NCBI RefSeq assembly: GCF_001424835.1
Contig: NZ_LMCQ01000024.1
Location: forward strand, 376,927-440,926
From: Variovorax sp. Root318D1
GTDB lineage: Bacteria; Pseudomonadota; Gammaproteobacteria; Burkholderiales; Burkholderiaceae_C
Direction of reading: 5' to 3'
Length of the DNA: 64,000 bases
A program made the position numbers and the translations under genes. Shown here piece after piece: positions 1-9,452 of the stretch (position 1 is its first letter; every line of letters starts with the position of its first letter). The notes under the pieces were generated by a model. It had not been told where the DNA came from. It searched no databases and saw nothing but the letters and a program-made list of their open reading frames with translations.

Positions 1-800
1 TCATGCGCGACGTGAGCCGCGAGAACTTCAAGAAGCGCATGGCCATGCTGATCTTCGAGAAGGGCAAGGGCGAAGTGCTCACGGCCCCGTCGATCAACGG
101 GGAGCTCGGCAACCGCTTCCAGATTTCGGGCTCGATGAACGTGGTCGAGGCCAATGACCTCGCGCTGCTGCTGCGCGCCGGCTCGCTGGCCGCGCCGATG
201 GAAATCATCCAGGAACGCACCATCGGCCCGAGCTTGGGCGCCGACAACATCGAGAAGGGCTTCAAGAGCGTGATGTATGGCTTCTTGGCCATCATGGTGT
301 TTATGTGCGCCTACTACGCACTGTTCGGCCTGTTCTCGTCGATTGCGCTGGCCGTCAACCTGATGCTGCTGGTGGCCATTCTCTCGATGCTGCAGGCTAC
401 GCTCACGCTGCCCGGCATCGCGGCCATGGCGCTGGCCATCGGCGTGGCCATCGACTCCAACGTGCTCATCAACGAGCGCGTGCGCGAAGAACTGCGCAAC
501 GGCGCTTCGCCGCAGGCGGCCATCCATGCCGGCTACGACCGCGCCTGGGGCACCATTCTGGATTCCAACGTGACCACGCTGATCGCCGGCATTGCCTTGC
601 TGGCCTTCGGCTCCGGGCCGATTCGCGGCTTTGCGGTGGTGCACTGCATCGGTATCGTCACCTCGATGTTCTCCGCCGTGTTCTTCTCGCGCGGCCTCGT
701 CAACTTCTGGTACGGCCAGAAGAAAAAGCTCAAGACGGTGTCGATCGGCACTGTGTGGCGGCCCAAGACCGACGGCAACGCCGTGGCCGAAGGCAAGTAA
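1..800 (+). CDS. secD: Protein translocase subunit SecD, C-terminal part (5' truncated)
   Basis: SecD works with SecF in the inner membrane, using proton motive force to finish and release proteins exported through SecYEG. Only the last 265 or so residues are present; the reading frame is open at the window edge, so the true start lies outside. Visible are the end of the periplasmic domain and the C-terminal RND-like membrane block, with the conserved run AIGVAIDSNVLINERVREEL that SecD shares with SecF, and a basic cytoplasmic tail after the last helix. secF follows 18 bases after the stop, as in the usual secDF operon. The assignment is secure from these motifs and from the neighbour. Confidence 0.97.
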   Translation, partial: MRDVSRENFKKRMAMLIFEKGKGEVLTAPSINGELGNRFQISGSMNVVEANDLALLLRAGSLAAPMEIIQERTIGPSLGADNIEKGFKSVMYGFLAIMVFMCAYYALFGLFSSIALAVNLMLLVAILSMLQATLTLPGIAAMALAIGVAIDSNVLINERVREELRNGASPQAAIHAGYDRAWGTILDSNVTTLIAGIALLAFGSGPIRGFAVVHCIGIVTSMFSAVFFSRGLVNFWYGQKKKLKTVSIGTVWRPKTDGNAVAEGK

Positions 801-818
801 AGGTCAAGGACAAGCGCC

Positions 819-1772
819 ATGGAATTCTTCCGCATCCACAAGACCATCCCGTTCATGCGCCACGCGTTGGTGCTGAACATCATCTCCTTCGTCACCTTCG
901 CGCTGGCGGTGTTCTTCCTGCTGCACCGCGGTCTGCACCTGTCGGTGGAGTTCACGGGCGGCACCGTGATGGAAGTGGCCTACCAGCAGTCCGCAGACAT
1001 CGGCAAGGTGCGCGAGGCCATCGGCAAGCTCGGCTATCCGGACGTGCAGGTGCAGAGCTACGGCACCTCGCGCGACGTGCAGATCCGCCTGCCTGCGCAA
1101 AAGGGCATGAACTCCGACCAGCAGAGCGCGCAGGTGATGCAGGCTCTCAAGGCGGTCGACCCGTCGGCCACGCAGCGCGGCATCGAGGTCGTCGGCCCGC
1201 AGGTGGGCGACGAGCTCACCACCAACGGCCTCAAGGCGCTGGGCATGGTGGTGGTGGGCATCATGATCTACCTGGCGTTCCGCTTCGAATGGAAGTTCGC
1301 CGTGGCCACCGTGCTGGCCAACCTGCACGACGTGGTGATCATCCTGGGGTTCTTTGCGTTCTTCCAGTGGGAGTTCTCGCTCGCGGTGCTGGCGGCGGTG
1401 CTGGCGGTGCTGGGTTACTCGGTCAACGAGTCGGTCGTGATCTTCGACCGCGTGCGCGAGAATTTCCGCCGCTACCGCAAGATGAACACGGTCGAGATCA
1501 TCGACAACGCGATCACCTCGACCATCAGCCGGACCATCATCACGCACGGCTCGACGCAGCTGGTGGTGCTCTCGATGTTCTTCTTTGGCGGCCCGACGCT
1601 GCACTACTTCGCGCTGGCGCTGACCATCGGCATCCTGTTCGGCATCTATTCGTCGGCCTTTGTCGCGGCAGCCATTGCCATGTGGCTCGGCGTCAAGCGC
1701 GAGGATCTCGTCAAGGGCCCGGTCAAGCGCGACGGCGGTCCGGACGATCCGAACGCCGGCGCGGTGGTCTGA
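819..1772 (+). CDS. secF: Protein translocase subunit SecF
   Basis: A 317-residue inner-membrane protein, normal length for SecF, the partner of SecD in proton-driven late steps of Sec export. It has a short cytoplasmic N-terminus, a first membrane helix at about residues 15-36, the FTGG motif at residues 45-48 opening the periplasmic domain, and then five more helices. The signature NESVVIFDRVREN lies in the helix 4-5 region. The ATG at 819 sits just after the secD stop and agrees with the usual SecF N-terminus. The gene ends with an Asp/Pro-rich tail. Transcription is presumably shared with secD. Confidence 0.97.
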   Translation: MEFFRIHKTIPFMRHALVLNIISFVTFALAVFFLLHRGLHLSVEFTGGTVMEVAYQQSADIGKVREAIGKLGYPDVQVQSYGTSRDVQIRLPAQKGMNSDQQSAQVMQALKAVDPSATQRGIEVVGPQVGDELTTNGLKALGMVVVGIMIYLAFRFEWKFAVATVLANLHDVVIILGFFAFFQWEFSLAVLAAVLAVLGYSVNESVVIFDRVRENFRRYRKMNTVEIIDNAITSTISRTIITHGSTQLVVLSMFFFGGPTLHYFALALTIGILFGIYSSAFVAAAIAMWLGVKREDLVKGPVKRDGGPDDPNAGAVV

Positions 1773-1914
1773 CCCCCACCGAATTCGAGAGAAACGCGCC
1801 GCGCGATCCAGCGAAAATGCCGCAGGTGATGCACACTTGTGCGGTTGCGTTTCCCGAAGCAAGCTCCCGGTTGTCGCCAACCCACAGAGCCCCACTGGTC
1901 TTCCCGATCCTTCA

Positions 1915-4329
1915 ATGAGCATTGCGCGGTCCGCCTCTTCCCTGCAGCTCGCACGCGAAACGCGCGAGCGCTTCGTTCTGGCGACCGGGGGCGTGTTCGC
2001 CCCGGTGGCGCAAGCCATCAGGGACCGCCTGACGCAACAGGCTTCGGAAATGGGCAATGCGCGTTCCATGCAGGAGAGCCGCGATGACTTCGTGGCCTTC
2101 CAGGCCCAGGCCTCCCACTGGGTGGCGCTTGCACAATCGGGCTGGCGCAAGTCGGCCGGTGCTGCCGGCGCGGCGCACGGTGTGTCGTCGAACGCGAAGC
2201 TGCGGCTCGAGCTCATCGACGACGACGCGATGGAGAGCAGTATTCTTGCATCGCGCCTGGCGCAGGTGATCCACGACAAGGCCAGCTTCGAACTCAGCGA
2301 CCTTCGGCTGCGCATCCAGCACCTGGAAGGCTCCAGCGAACTCGACGCCAACGACGTGCTCCGGCCCGAATCGCTGGCCAAGCTGCTGGTCGACCAGTGG
2401 CTGGCCGCCGGCTTGAGCCGTACGCTGTGGGCGCGGGTGCAGGACACCGTGCAGCAGCAGCTCGTCGGCGTGGTCGTCAAGGCCTACGAAGACGCCAACG
2501 CGTTCCTGATTTCGCAGGGTGTGATGCCCGAGATCGATCTCAAGAGCTTTGTCCGGCGCACGGGCGCTTCCGGCAGCGGTGCGGGTGGCGGCGGGCCTTC
2601 GACGGTGCCCGGGTCTCCGTACGCCGCCGCTGCGCCGCAGGCTGCGGGCGCGCCCCAGGCCGCTGGCGCCGTGCACCGGCAAGGCTTCGATGCGCCGTCG
2701 CAGCCGCGAGGGTTCGCGCCTTCGGTACCGGCGATGACCACCGGCGGTTCGCCCTTGATGCTCGCCCGCCAGCGCGCGCAGACGGCGCTCCTGAGCCTCA
2801 AACGCTTCGTGGCCGCCCGCATCGGCGCAGACGTGTCCAACGCCTCCTCCTCCCCGACGACAACCGGAATGGATGGACGCGAGCCAGGTGCCGGACCGGG
2901 CATCGCCGGCGGGGCTTCTTCGCGCGCTGCCTCCAAGACCTTTGCGGGACTCATTGCCGAAGCCGAAGCCGCCTACAGGATGGCCGCCACGCAGTACATG
3001 GATGGTTCCGGGGAGCAGCAGGCCACCGTCATCCAGCAGGCTTCGGTCGACCTGCGGCGGCGCAGCGCGGAACTCAAGAAAAGGGCGCCGACCACTGCCG
3101 ACAAGGCCACGGTCGAGATCGTGGCGCTCATGTTCCAGGCCATCCTCGCGGAAGAGCGCATTCCTTTCTCGGCGCGTGTCTGGTTTGCGCGGCTGCAAAT
3201 GCCCGTGCTGCGCGTGGCCATTGCCGAACCCGAATTCTTCGGCACGCTGCAGCACCCGGCACGCATGCTGATCGACCGCATGGGCTCCTGCGTGATGGGC
3301 TTCGATGCGGCCGCCATCTCGGGCAGTGCGCTCGAGGGCGAGATCCGGCGCGTGGTGCAGGTGATCGAACAGTACCCGGAGACCGGCCAGCGCGTTTTCA
3401 AGCTGGTGTTCGACGAGTTCGTCGCATTCCTGAGCCGCTATCTCACGCAGAGCGACGCCACCCAGCGCGTCATGAGCGTGGCGCAGCAGGTCGAGCAGAA
3501 GGAAACGATGGCGATCCAGTACACCATCGAGCTGCGCAAGATGCTCAACGACATGCCGGTGCGCGAAGAGATCCGCGAGTTCCTCTTCAAGGTCTGGGCC
3601 GAGGTGCTGGCAATTGCCGCGTTGCGCTATGGCGCACAGGGCGAGCAGACGGTGATGCTCAAGCGCGTGGCCTCCGAACTGGTGTGGGCCGCAAGCGCCA
3701 AGCCCAACCGCGCCGACCGCGCCCGCGTGATCCAGGACCTGCCGCAGCTGCTGCAGCGCCTGCGCCTGGGCATGACCTTGCTCGGCATCATCGACGAGCC
3801 GCAAGAAGTGCACATCAAGACCATCGGTGCGACCCTGTCCGATGCCTTCCTCTCCAAAACCGAAGCCATTCCCGCGGCCAAGATCGAGGCCATGGCCGAG
3901 CGCCTGGCGCACCTGGAAGATTTCGTCAGCGACGACGGCGGCGCCTCCAGCCTGCCGCTCGACGCGAACAGCATCGAATTGCTGCTGGGCATGGATGCGG
4001 CTTCGATCGAGGTGGTGGCCGACATCGCGGGCGGCGCCCCGGCCGAAGACATGCTGGCGTGGGCCCACGAACTCGAGGTGGGCAACTGGTTCATGCTCGA
4101 TCACAACGACCGCGTGAGCCAGGTGCAATTCGTTTGGCGCAGCGACCGCAAGCAACTGCACCTGTTTGCAACGGCCGACGGCCGCAGCTTCCTGATTCAG
4201 GTCGGCCGGCTGGCCAACTACCTGCAGGCCGGGCTGCTGGTGCCCGCCGAGGAAGAAACCCTCACGGTGCGCGCTACGCGCGAGGCGCTGGCCAAGCTGG
4301 ATGCCAATCCAGAACGGCTGTTGAACTAG
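1915..4329 (+). CDS. DUF1631 family protein
   Basis: An 804-residue protein that I recognise as DUF1631, a family of large, mostly helical proteins of unknown function found in Burkholderiales and gamma-proteobacteria. The start chosen is the ATG at 1915, giving MSIARSASSLQLARETRERF; the frame is open further upstream, but that part reads as a shadow of the end of secF. A low-complexity Ala/Gly/Pro linker spans about residues 210-270. The C-terminal 80 residues (GNWFMLDHND, then QVGRLANYLQAGLLVP) are the best conserved block in the family. No signal peptide or membrane segment is visible, so it is probably cytoplasmic. It converges with smg, only three bases separating the stop codons. I know of no established biochemical role. 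Confidence 0.82.
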   Translation: MSIARSASSLQLARETRERFVLATGGVFAPVAQAIRDRLTQQASEMGNARSMQESRDDFVAFQAQASHWVALAQSGWRKSAGAAGAAHGVSSNAKLRLELIDDDAMESSILASRLAQVIHDKASFELSDLRLRIQHLEGSSELDANDVLRPESLAKLLVDQWLAAGLSRTLWARVQDTVQQQLVGVVVKAYEDANAFLISQGVMPEIDLKSFVRRTGASGSGAGGGGPSTVPGSPYAAAAPQAAGAPQAAGAVHRQGFDAPSQPRGFAPSVPAMTTGGSPLMLARQRAQTALLSLKRFVAARIGADVSNASSSPTTTGMDGREPGAGPGIAGGASSRAASKTFAGLIAEAEAAYRMAATQYMDGSGEQQATVIQQASVDLRRRSAELKKRAPTTADKATVEIVALMFQAILAEERIPFSARVWFARLQMPVLRVAIAEPEFFGTLQHPARMLIDRMGSCVMGFDAAAISGSALEGEIRRVVQVIEQYPETGQRVFKLVFDEFVAFLSRYLTQSDATQRVMSVAQQVEQKETMAIQYTIELRKMLNDMPVREEIREFLFKVWAEVLAIAALRYGAQGEQTVMLKRVASELVWAASAKPNRADRARVIQDLPQLLQRLRLGMTLLGIIDEPQEVHIKTIGATLSDAFLSKTEAIPAAKIEAMAERLAHLEDFVSDDGGASSLPLDANSIELLLGMDAASIEVVADIAGGAPAEDMLAWAHELEVGNWFMLDHNDRVSQVQFVWRSDRKQLHLFATADGRSFLIQVGRLANYLQAGLLVPAEEETLTVRATREALAKLDANPERLLN

Positions 4330-4332
4330 CGC

Positions 4333-4851
4333 TTAGTGCGCTACGCGGCCTTCGCGGCTTTCGCAGAGCTCGTCGAGCACCAGCGCGTCAGGCTCGATAC
4401 CCGTGCTCCAGTGCACCATCAGCACGATGATCTTGAGCTCGTCGAGCGCGACCGGGTCGCCCGGCGCGGCCATGGCCCGTTCGACGACGATCTCGCGCAA
4501 GCCGCAAGACAGCACGTCCGACGACTCGAGAAAGCGGATGAAACCGAGGCAATCGGCGCCCAGGTGCTCCTGCTCGGCCTGCGAATAGACCCGCATGGCG
4601 TTGTCCGACTGCGGCAAGGCGGGCTCCGGTGCGCCGCGCAGCGTGACCGTGGCGACCGCCTCGTCGATGGCGCTTCGCTCGAATTGCAAGCCCTGCGTTG
4701 CAAGGCTCAGGCCGTCGAGCCATTGCAGCGCATCGCGAATTTCTTCTGCCTCGAAACCGTGCGCGCTGAGCTTGCGGCCCAGTTGTCCGGGTTCAGGGCA
4801 GGCATCGCCGCGCCAATAGTTTTCGTAGACAAACACGAGCACTTCGAACAT
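4333..4851 (-). CDS. smg: Smg protein (DUF494)
   Basis: A 172-residue protein starting MFEVLVFVYENYWRG, the typical N-terminus of the Smg/DUF494 family. In proteobacteria smg usually follows dprA and precedes topA. Here it lies 68 bases downstream of dprA on the same strand, which supports the call. The family is cytoplasmic and its molecular function is unsettled; older names connect it to the def-fmt locus only by position. No catalytic motif is visible. The next gene on this side is the convergent DUF1631 gene, so topA is not in its usual place immediately downstream. Confidence 0.88.
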   Translation of the reverse strand: MFEVLVFVYENYWRGDACPEPGQLGRKLSAHGFEAEEIRDALQWLDGLSLATQGLQFERSAIDEAVATVTLRGAPEPALPQSDNAMRVYSQAEQEHLGADCLGFIRFLESSDVLSCGLREIVVERAMAAPGDPVALDELKIIVLMVHWSTGIEPDALVLDELCESREGRVAH

Positions 4852-4919
4852 GAGCCCAATATAGCCGAAGCCGGTCGTCCGCCCGCAAGCTTTGCGTGCT
4901 GGGCTCGGCAGACCAGGGG

Positions 4920-6083
4920 CTATGCCGCCGCAGCTCTTTGAAACAGACCGCCGGGCAGCCGCGCGACATGGCCGTCGAGCTCGAGTTCGAGCATCTTGGC
5001 CTGCAGCGCCGCGGCGCTCCAGCCGGTGCGCGCGCTCAATGCGTCGAGGCTCACGGGGTCGAAGCCGAGCGCTTCCAGAAGCGGATTCTCCGGTCCGATG
5101 GAGGAAGCCGGATCTTTCGTGTCCGCGTTCTCGAACAAACCCGGCGCGGCGCCGCCGGCCGCGCGCAGCGCCGGCAATTCTTCGAGGATGTCGTTCACCG
5201 ATTCGACCAGCTTCGCACCCTGGCGGATCAGCGCATGGCAGCCGCGCGATTGCGGCGAGTGGATCGATCCTGGAATGGCGAACACTTCCTTGCCTTGCTC
5301 CGAGGTGAGCCGGGCGGTGATCAGCGAGCCCGATTGCAGCGCGGCCTCGACCACCAGCGTGCCGCGGGCCAGGCCGGCGATCAGGCGGTTGCGCTTCGGA
5401 AAATTTTGCGTGAGCGGGGGCGTGCCGAGCGGCAGCTCGCTCACGATCAACCCGTTCGCCATGATGCGATGCGCCAGGTCGCGGTGCCGGGCGGGATAGA
5501 CGCGGTCGAGGCCGGTTCCCACCACGGCCACCGTGGCAAGCCGCGGCGCGTCTCCGGCGGCATCGAGCGCGCCCTGGTGTGCGGCCCCGTCGACGCCTAG
5601 CGCCAGCCCGGACACCACGGGCAAGCCGGCTTCGCCCAGTGCCCGCCCAAAGGCGCGGGCGTTCGCCGCGCCCTGCGGTGTGGGGTTGCGGCTGCCCACC
5701 ACTGCAATGCTGTTGTCGAGCTGCGTCAGGTCGAAGGCCGCGGCGCCGAGCACATAGAGCATGAGCGGCGGGTCGGCCATTTCGAGCAGCGACGCGGGGT
5801 AGCCCGCATCGCCCAGCGTCACCAGGCGGCGCGTCGTGGCGCCGTCATCGGCGGTAGGCTGCAGCCATTGCCAGGTCTGGTCGATCTGGGCCTGGAGGCC
5901 GTGCGGCGCCTGCTGCAAGGCATCGGCTTGTGCCGCCGACACGACTTGCCGGAGCGCGGCGCTGGTCTCCGCAAAAATTTTCTCGGGCAGGCCGAAGGCC
6001 GCCAACAGCCGGCGCGCGGCCCCGTCGCCGATGCCCGGCGTCAGTGAAAGCCGCAGCCAGCCTGCGAGTTCTGCGCGTTCCAA
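4920..6083 (-). CDS. dprA: DNA-processing protein DprA
   Basis: DprA binds incoming single-stranded DNA during natural transformation and loads RecA on it. The 387-residue protein has an N-terminal helical part (LTPGIGDGAARRLL), then the DprA Rossmann domain with VVGSRNPTPQG, SGLALGVDGAAHQGAL and FPKRNRLIAGLARGTLVVEA, then a C-terminal winged helix (about residues 320-387). The start is a TTG at 6083: no ATG or GTG fits in frame upstream, and the conserved family N-terminus begins right after it. It lies 19 bases downstream of the LysM gene and probably shares its transcript. Presence of dprA alone does not show that the strain is competent. Confidence 0.93.
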   Translation of the reverse strand: MERAELAGWLRLSLTPGIGDGAARRLLAAFGLPEKIFAETSAALRQVVSAAQADALQQAPHGLQAQIDQTWQWLQPTADDGATTRRLVTLGDAGYPASLLEMADPPLMLYVLGAAAFDLTQLDNSIAVVGSRNPTPQGAANARAFGRALGEAGLPVVSGLALGVDGAAHQGALDAAGDAPRLATVAVVGTGLDRVYPARHRDLAHRIMANGLIVSELPLGTPPLTQNFPKRNRLIAGLARGTLVVEAALQSGSLITARLTSEQGKEVFAIPGSIHSPQSRGCHALIRQGAKLVESVNDILEELPALRAAGGAAPGLFENADTKDPASSIGPENPLLEALGFDPVSLDALSARTGWSAAALQAKMLELELDGHVARLPGGLFQRAAAA

Positions 6084-6102
6084 ATGAATGAAAGCGAAAA
6101 GT

Positions 6103-7317
6103 TCAGGGGTTGACGAGGAAGTCGCCGGCGCGCGGGGTGTCGGTGATTTCGAGCACCAGCGCGTACGACACCTTTTCGAACGGCCGGAACACCATCAGGA
6201 GGCCGATGCGCTCGTTCGGGAGCTTGATCGTTTCCTTGCGCTCGCCGGTCCGGTCGAGAATGGTTTCGCCGTTCTTCAGAATGGCCAGCACATGGCCGCT
6301 GTCGACGCCATCGCGGGTGCCCTTGTTGATGGCCACCACCTGGTTCTGGGCCGCGAACTGCACCGCGTTGCCGTAGACCGAGATGATTCGGCCTTCGACT
6401 TGCGTGGAGGGCGCGCGCGGCACGTAGCTCAGGAGCTGGCGCGGCGGCTCTGGCAGCAGGCGGTCGCCGGCGCGGATCTCCTCGCGCGCCGCGATGATGT
6501 CGATGCTGGCCGGCACCACGGTGATGACGTCCTTGTCCTTCTGGGTCTCGACCGTGGTCGATTCACCGCGCTTGAGCTGCGCCTTGCCGAGGTACTGCGC
6601 CTCGTAGCCGAGGATTTCGCCGGTTCCCGGGTCCTTGAGCGGCGTGGCGCTGCGGAACACGCGGAAGTTCTTCAACGGGCCCGGCGCTTCGAGCAGCGGC
6701 GTCTCGGCATTGCCGCGCGCATAGGCACGGTCGCCGCGCGACAGCAGCACGCGGCTGTCGTTGCCGGCCACGATGCGCGGCGCGCTTTGCAGCGTGTCGG
6801 AATCCACCACGATCGGCTCGCTCAGGAAGGGCTCGATGACACTCGGATTGAGCGTGGGCAGCGCCATGCCGGCCAGCGAATCGAAGCGCGTGCGCGGCGA
6901 CAGCTTGATGGTCCCGCCGTCGCCGCTGCCCCCCGCGCCACGGCGCATCGTCAGCCGTGCGCGGCCGCCGGTCTTGTCCAGGTACAGCACCTGGCCTGGG
7001 TAGATACGATGCGGATTGGCGATCTCGCTGATGTTCATGCCCCAAAGTTCCGGCCAGCGCCAGGGGCGCAGCAGGTAGAGGCGCGAAATGGCCCACAGCG
7101 TGTCGCCGGGCTTGACCGTGTATTCGTCAGGCGCAGTGGGCGCGAGTTCGCTCAACGGAACGCCGTTCTGGGCGGTCTGCTGGGCAGTTGCGCGCTGCTG
7201 CGGGGTGACGGGATAGTTTTGCGCCCACGCCGTCGTGCCGCTGCTGATCACTGCAAGGGCTGCCAACGTGGCGAAAAGGTGCGTGCGCTGGCGGACAGGG
7301 GTTCGGAGCTTTTTCAT
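6103..7317 (-). CDS. Exported LysM-domain peptidoglycan-binding protein
   Basis: A 404-residue exported protein. The chosen ATG at 7317 gives a good signal peptide (MKKLRTPVRQ, then a hydrophobic stretch, cleavage likely after AWA at residue 32); an upstream in-frame start would spoil it. A single LysM module spans about residues 66-114 (YTVKPGDTLWAISRLYL to IYPGQVLYL) and should bind peptidoglycan in the periplasm. The remaining 290 residues have no catalytic motif I recognise. Similar LysM proteins sit upstream of dprA in many Burkholderiales. It is divergent from def, with 160 bases between the starts holding both promoters. Confidence 0.85.
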   Translation of the reverse strand: MKKLRTPVRQRTHLFATLAALAVISSGTTAWAQNYPVTPQQRATAQQTAQNGVPLSELAPTAPDEYTVKPGDTLWAISRLYLLRPWRWPELWGMNISEIANPHRIYPGQVLYLDKTGGRARLTMRRGAGGSGDGGTIKLSPRTRFDSLAGMALPTLNPSVIEPFLSEPIVVDSDTLQSAPRIVAGNDSRVLLSRGDRAYARGNAETPLLEAPGPLKNFRVFRSATPLKDPGTGEILGYEAQYLGKAQLKRGESTTVETQKDKDVITVVPASIDIIAAREEIRAGDRLLPEPPRQLLSYVPRAPSTQVEGRIISVYGNAVQFAAQNQVVAINKGTRDGVDSGHVLAILKNGETILDRTGERKETIKLPNERIGLLMVFRPFEKVSYALVLEITDTPRAGDFLVNP

Positions 7318-7477
7318 GTCTGGATGGGTGAGCGCACCAAGTATCGGTGCACATACGAATCTCACAATTTGCTACGAATTCTGCGCCCGAAGCCCTTGGG
7401 AGGGCAACGTTTTCAGGCGATCCCGGCTCATCGCGTCGCGGAATTGGCGAAAATAGCCACAACTTTCCCCCTTTTTC

Positions 7478-7999
7478 ATGGCCAAACGAATCATTCTGAG
7501 TTACCCGGACAAGCGCCTGCACACGGTGGCCAAGCCGGTGCAGGGCGTGGACGCACGCATCAAGGCGCTGGTTGCCGACATGCTGGAGACCATGTACGAC
7601 GCCAGCGGCATCGGACTGGCCGCGACCCAGGTCGACGTGCATGAACGGCTGGTCGTCATAGATGTTTCCGAGGAGCGCAACGAGCCGATCGTTCTCATCA
7701 ACCCCGAGATTATCTGGGCCAGCGACGAAAAAGTGCTGAACGAAGAGGGTTGCCTGTCGGTGCCCGGCATCTACGACGGCGTCATGCGCTCCACGTCGGT
7801 CAAGGTTCAGGCGCTGGACGAGAATGGCGAAATGCGCACCATCGAGGCCGATGGCCTGCTGGCGGTGTGCGTCCAGCACGAGCTAGACCACCTGCTGGGC
7901 AAGGTGTTCGTCGAATACCTGTCGCCGCTCAAGCGCAACCGCATCAAGAGCAAGCTGCTCAAGCAGCAGCGGGAAGAGGCCAAAGAGGGCCGGGCGTGA
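7478..7999 (+). CDS. def: Peptide deformylase
   Basis: Removes the formyl group from the N-terminal methionine of new proteins. The 173-residue protein carries all three family motifs: GIGLAATQ (44-51), EGCLSVP (90-96) and HELDH (134-138). Metal ligands should be C92, H134 and H138, with E135 as the catalytic acid. Length and motifs are those of a type I bacterial enzyme. No strong Shine-Dalgarno sequence is evident; the start is set by the conserved N-terminus. It is followed two bases later by the BamE-like gene and then fmt, so formylation and deformylation genes share a probable operon. Confidence 0.97.
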   Translation: MAKRIILSYPDKRLHTVAKPVQGVDARIKALVADMLETMYDASGIGLAATQVDVHERLVVIDVSEERNEPIVLINPEIIWASDEKVLNEEGCLSVPGIYDGVMRSTSVKVQALDENGEMRTIEADGLLAVCVQHELDHLLGKVFVEYLSPLKRNRIKSKLLKQQREEAKEGRA

Positions 8000-8001
8000 C
8001 C

Positions 8002-8502
8002 ATGCCGTCCCTGCGGCCCTGGGCTTGCCTGCTTGCCGCGGGTTTCTTCGTCGTCCTGGCCAGCTGCGCCAGCGAACCGACGCGCATCGTTCCCGGGACC
8101 ACCGCCGCCGAAACTCTGCAACGCCTCGGCGCGCCCACGGGCCGCTATCCGCTCAACGGCGGCGGGGAGCGGCTCCAGTATTCGCGCATGCCGGCGGGTT
8201 TCGAAGTCACCGACATCGACGTCGACGCTTCGGGCAAGGTGGTTTCCGTCACCCAGGTGCTCAACGAGGCACGCTTCGGCCACGACATCAAGGTCGACCA
8301 ATGGCGCCAGAACGACGTGCTCGCCTTCTATGGCCGGCCTTATGAAACCAGCCGCGTCAGCTCCTTCGACGGCACCGTCTGGACCTGGCGCTACAAGGCA
8401 GTGAACGAGCGCCGCATGCTCTATATCTACATCGATCCGACGGGCGTGGTTCGCCGCTATCACACGGGGGACGATCTCGAACTCGATCGGATCCGCGATT
8501 GA
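8002..8502 (+). CDS. Outer-membrane lipoprotein, SmpA/OmlA (BamE)-like
   Basis: A 166-residue lipoprotein with a classic signal sequence ending in the lipobox LASC near residue 18. The mature part contains two repeats of the SmpA/OmlA type (PGTTAAETLQRLGAPTGRY, then WRQNDVLAFYGRPYETSR), the fold used by BamE in the outer-membrane protein assembly machine. Whether it is the true BamE or a paralogue cannot be told from this window. It starts two bases after the def stop, and its TGA overlaps the TTG start of fmt, indicating translational coupling in a def-lipoprotein-fmt operon. Confidence 0.75.
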   Translation: MPSLRPWACLLAAGFFVVLASCASEPTRIVPGTTAAETLQRLGAPTGRYPLNGGGERLQYSRMPAGFEVTDIDVDASGKVVSVTQVLNEARFGHDIKVDQWRQNDVLAFYGRPYETSRVSSFDGTVWTWRYKAVNERRMLYIYIDPTGVVRRYHTGDDLELDRIRD

Positions 8503-9452
8503 CCCCGCTGAAAGTCGTTTTCGCGGGCACGCCCGAGTTCGCGCGCGTCGCGCTCGAAGCCATTGCCGCCGCCGGCCATGAAATCACGCTGGTGCTGAGC
8601 CAGCCCGACCGGCCCGCGGGCCGCGGCATGAAGCTGCAGGCTTCGCCCGTCAAGCAATGCGCCGTGGCCAACCACTGGCCGGTGGCGCAGCCACGCAGCC
8701 TGCGCCTGGACGGCAAGTACCCGGAAGATGCCTCGGCCGCACGCGAGGCCCTTCTAGCAGCGCAGCCCGACGTGATGGTGGTCGCCGCCTATGGGCTCAT
8801 CCTGCCGCATTGGGTGCTCGATCTGCCGAAGTTCGGCTGCCTCAACATCCACGCCAGCCTGTTGCCGCGCTGGCGCGGCGCAGCGCCAATCCACCGCGCC
8901 ATCGAAGCCGGTGACGCCCAGACCGGCATCACCATCATGCAGATGGACGCCGGCCTGGACACGGGCGACATGCTGCTGCGCGAAGCGGTCGACATCGGCG
9001 GCGACAACACCGCCCGCCTGCACGACCGCCTGGCCGAGCTGGGCGGCCGCATGATCGTCCAGGCGCTGGCCAGCATCGGCCAGTTGACGCGCACGCCGCA
9101 GCCGACCGATGGCGTCACCTATGCCAACAAGGTCGAGAAGCACGAAGCCCAGATCGACTGGAACCAGCCCGCCGAGGCCATCGTGCGGCGCATTCGCGCA
9201 TTCGATCCCTTTCCGGGCGCCAACAGCCCGCTCGACGGCGAGACCATCAAGCTCTGGTCCGCGCACGCGGTCGCGGCCGAAGTGTCGGCCGCGCCGGGCA
9301 CTCTCCTGGCCGTGACCGACGCCGGCGTGGCGGTGGCGGCGGGCGACTCCATCGTGATGGCGACCGAACTCCAGCGTCCCGGCGGCAAGCGCCTGGCCGT
9401 GGCCGATTTCCTGCGCGGCTTCGACCTGAAGCCCGGGCAGCGCTTCGGCTGA
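8499..9452 (+). CDS. fmt: Methionyl-tRNA formyltransferase
   Basis: Formylates initiator methionyl-tRNA with 10-formyltetrahydrofolate. The 317-residue length is usual for the family. It begins VVFAGTPEFA, has the substrate loop QPDRPAGRG, and the catalytic block LNIHASLLPRWRGAAPI (Asn, His) followed by MDAGLDTGDML with the catalytic Asp. The C-terminal domain that contacts the tRNA is intact. The start is the TTG at 8499, overlapping the stop codon of the upstream lipoprotein; no better start fits the conserved N-terminus. azlC begins in the fmt stop codon (TGATG). Confidence 0.97.
   Translation: MTPLKVVFAGTPEFARVALEAIAAAGHEITLVLSQPDRPAGRGMKLQASPVKQCAVANHWPVAQPRSLRLDGKYPEDASAAREALLAAQPDVMVVAAYGLILPHWVLDLPKFGCLNIHASLLPRWRGAAPIHRAIEAGDAQTGITIMQMDAGLDTGDMLLREAVDIGGDNTARLHDRLAELGGRMIVQALASIGQLTRTPQPTDGVTYANKVEKHEAQIDWNQPAEAIVRRIRAFDPFPGANSPLDGETIKLWSAHAVAAEVSAAPGTLLAVTDAGVAVAAGDSIVMATELQRPGGKRLAVADFLRGFDLKPGQRFG

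Noticed and set aside
305..1918. Long open frames overlapping secD/secF in other frames
   Set aside because: The translations are Arg/His/Ala-rich shadows typical of high-GC DNA and overlap clear secD and secF sequences.
804..2480. 558-codon leftward open frame across secF and the DUF1631 gene
   Set aside because: It is antisense to two recognised genes, has His/Arg-rich composition and no recognisable domain.
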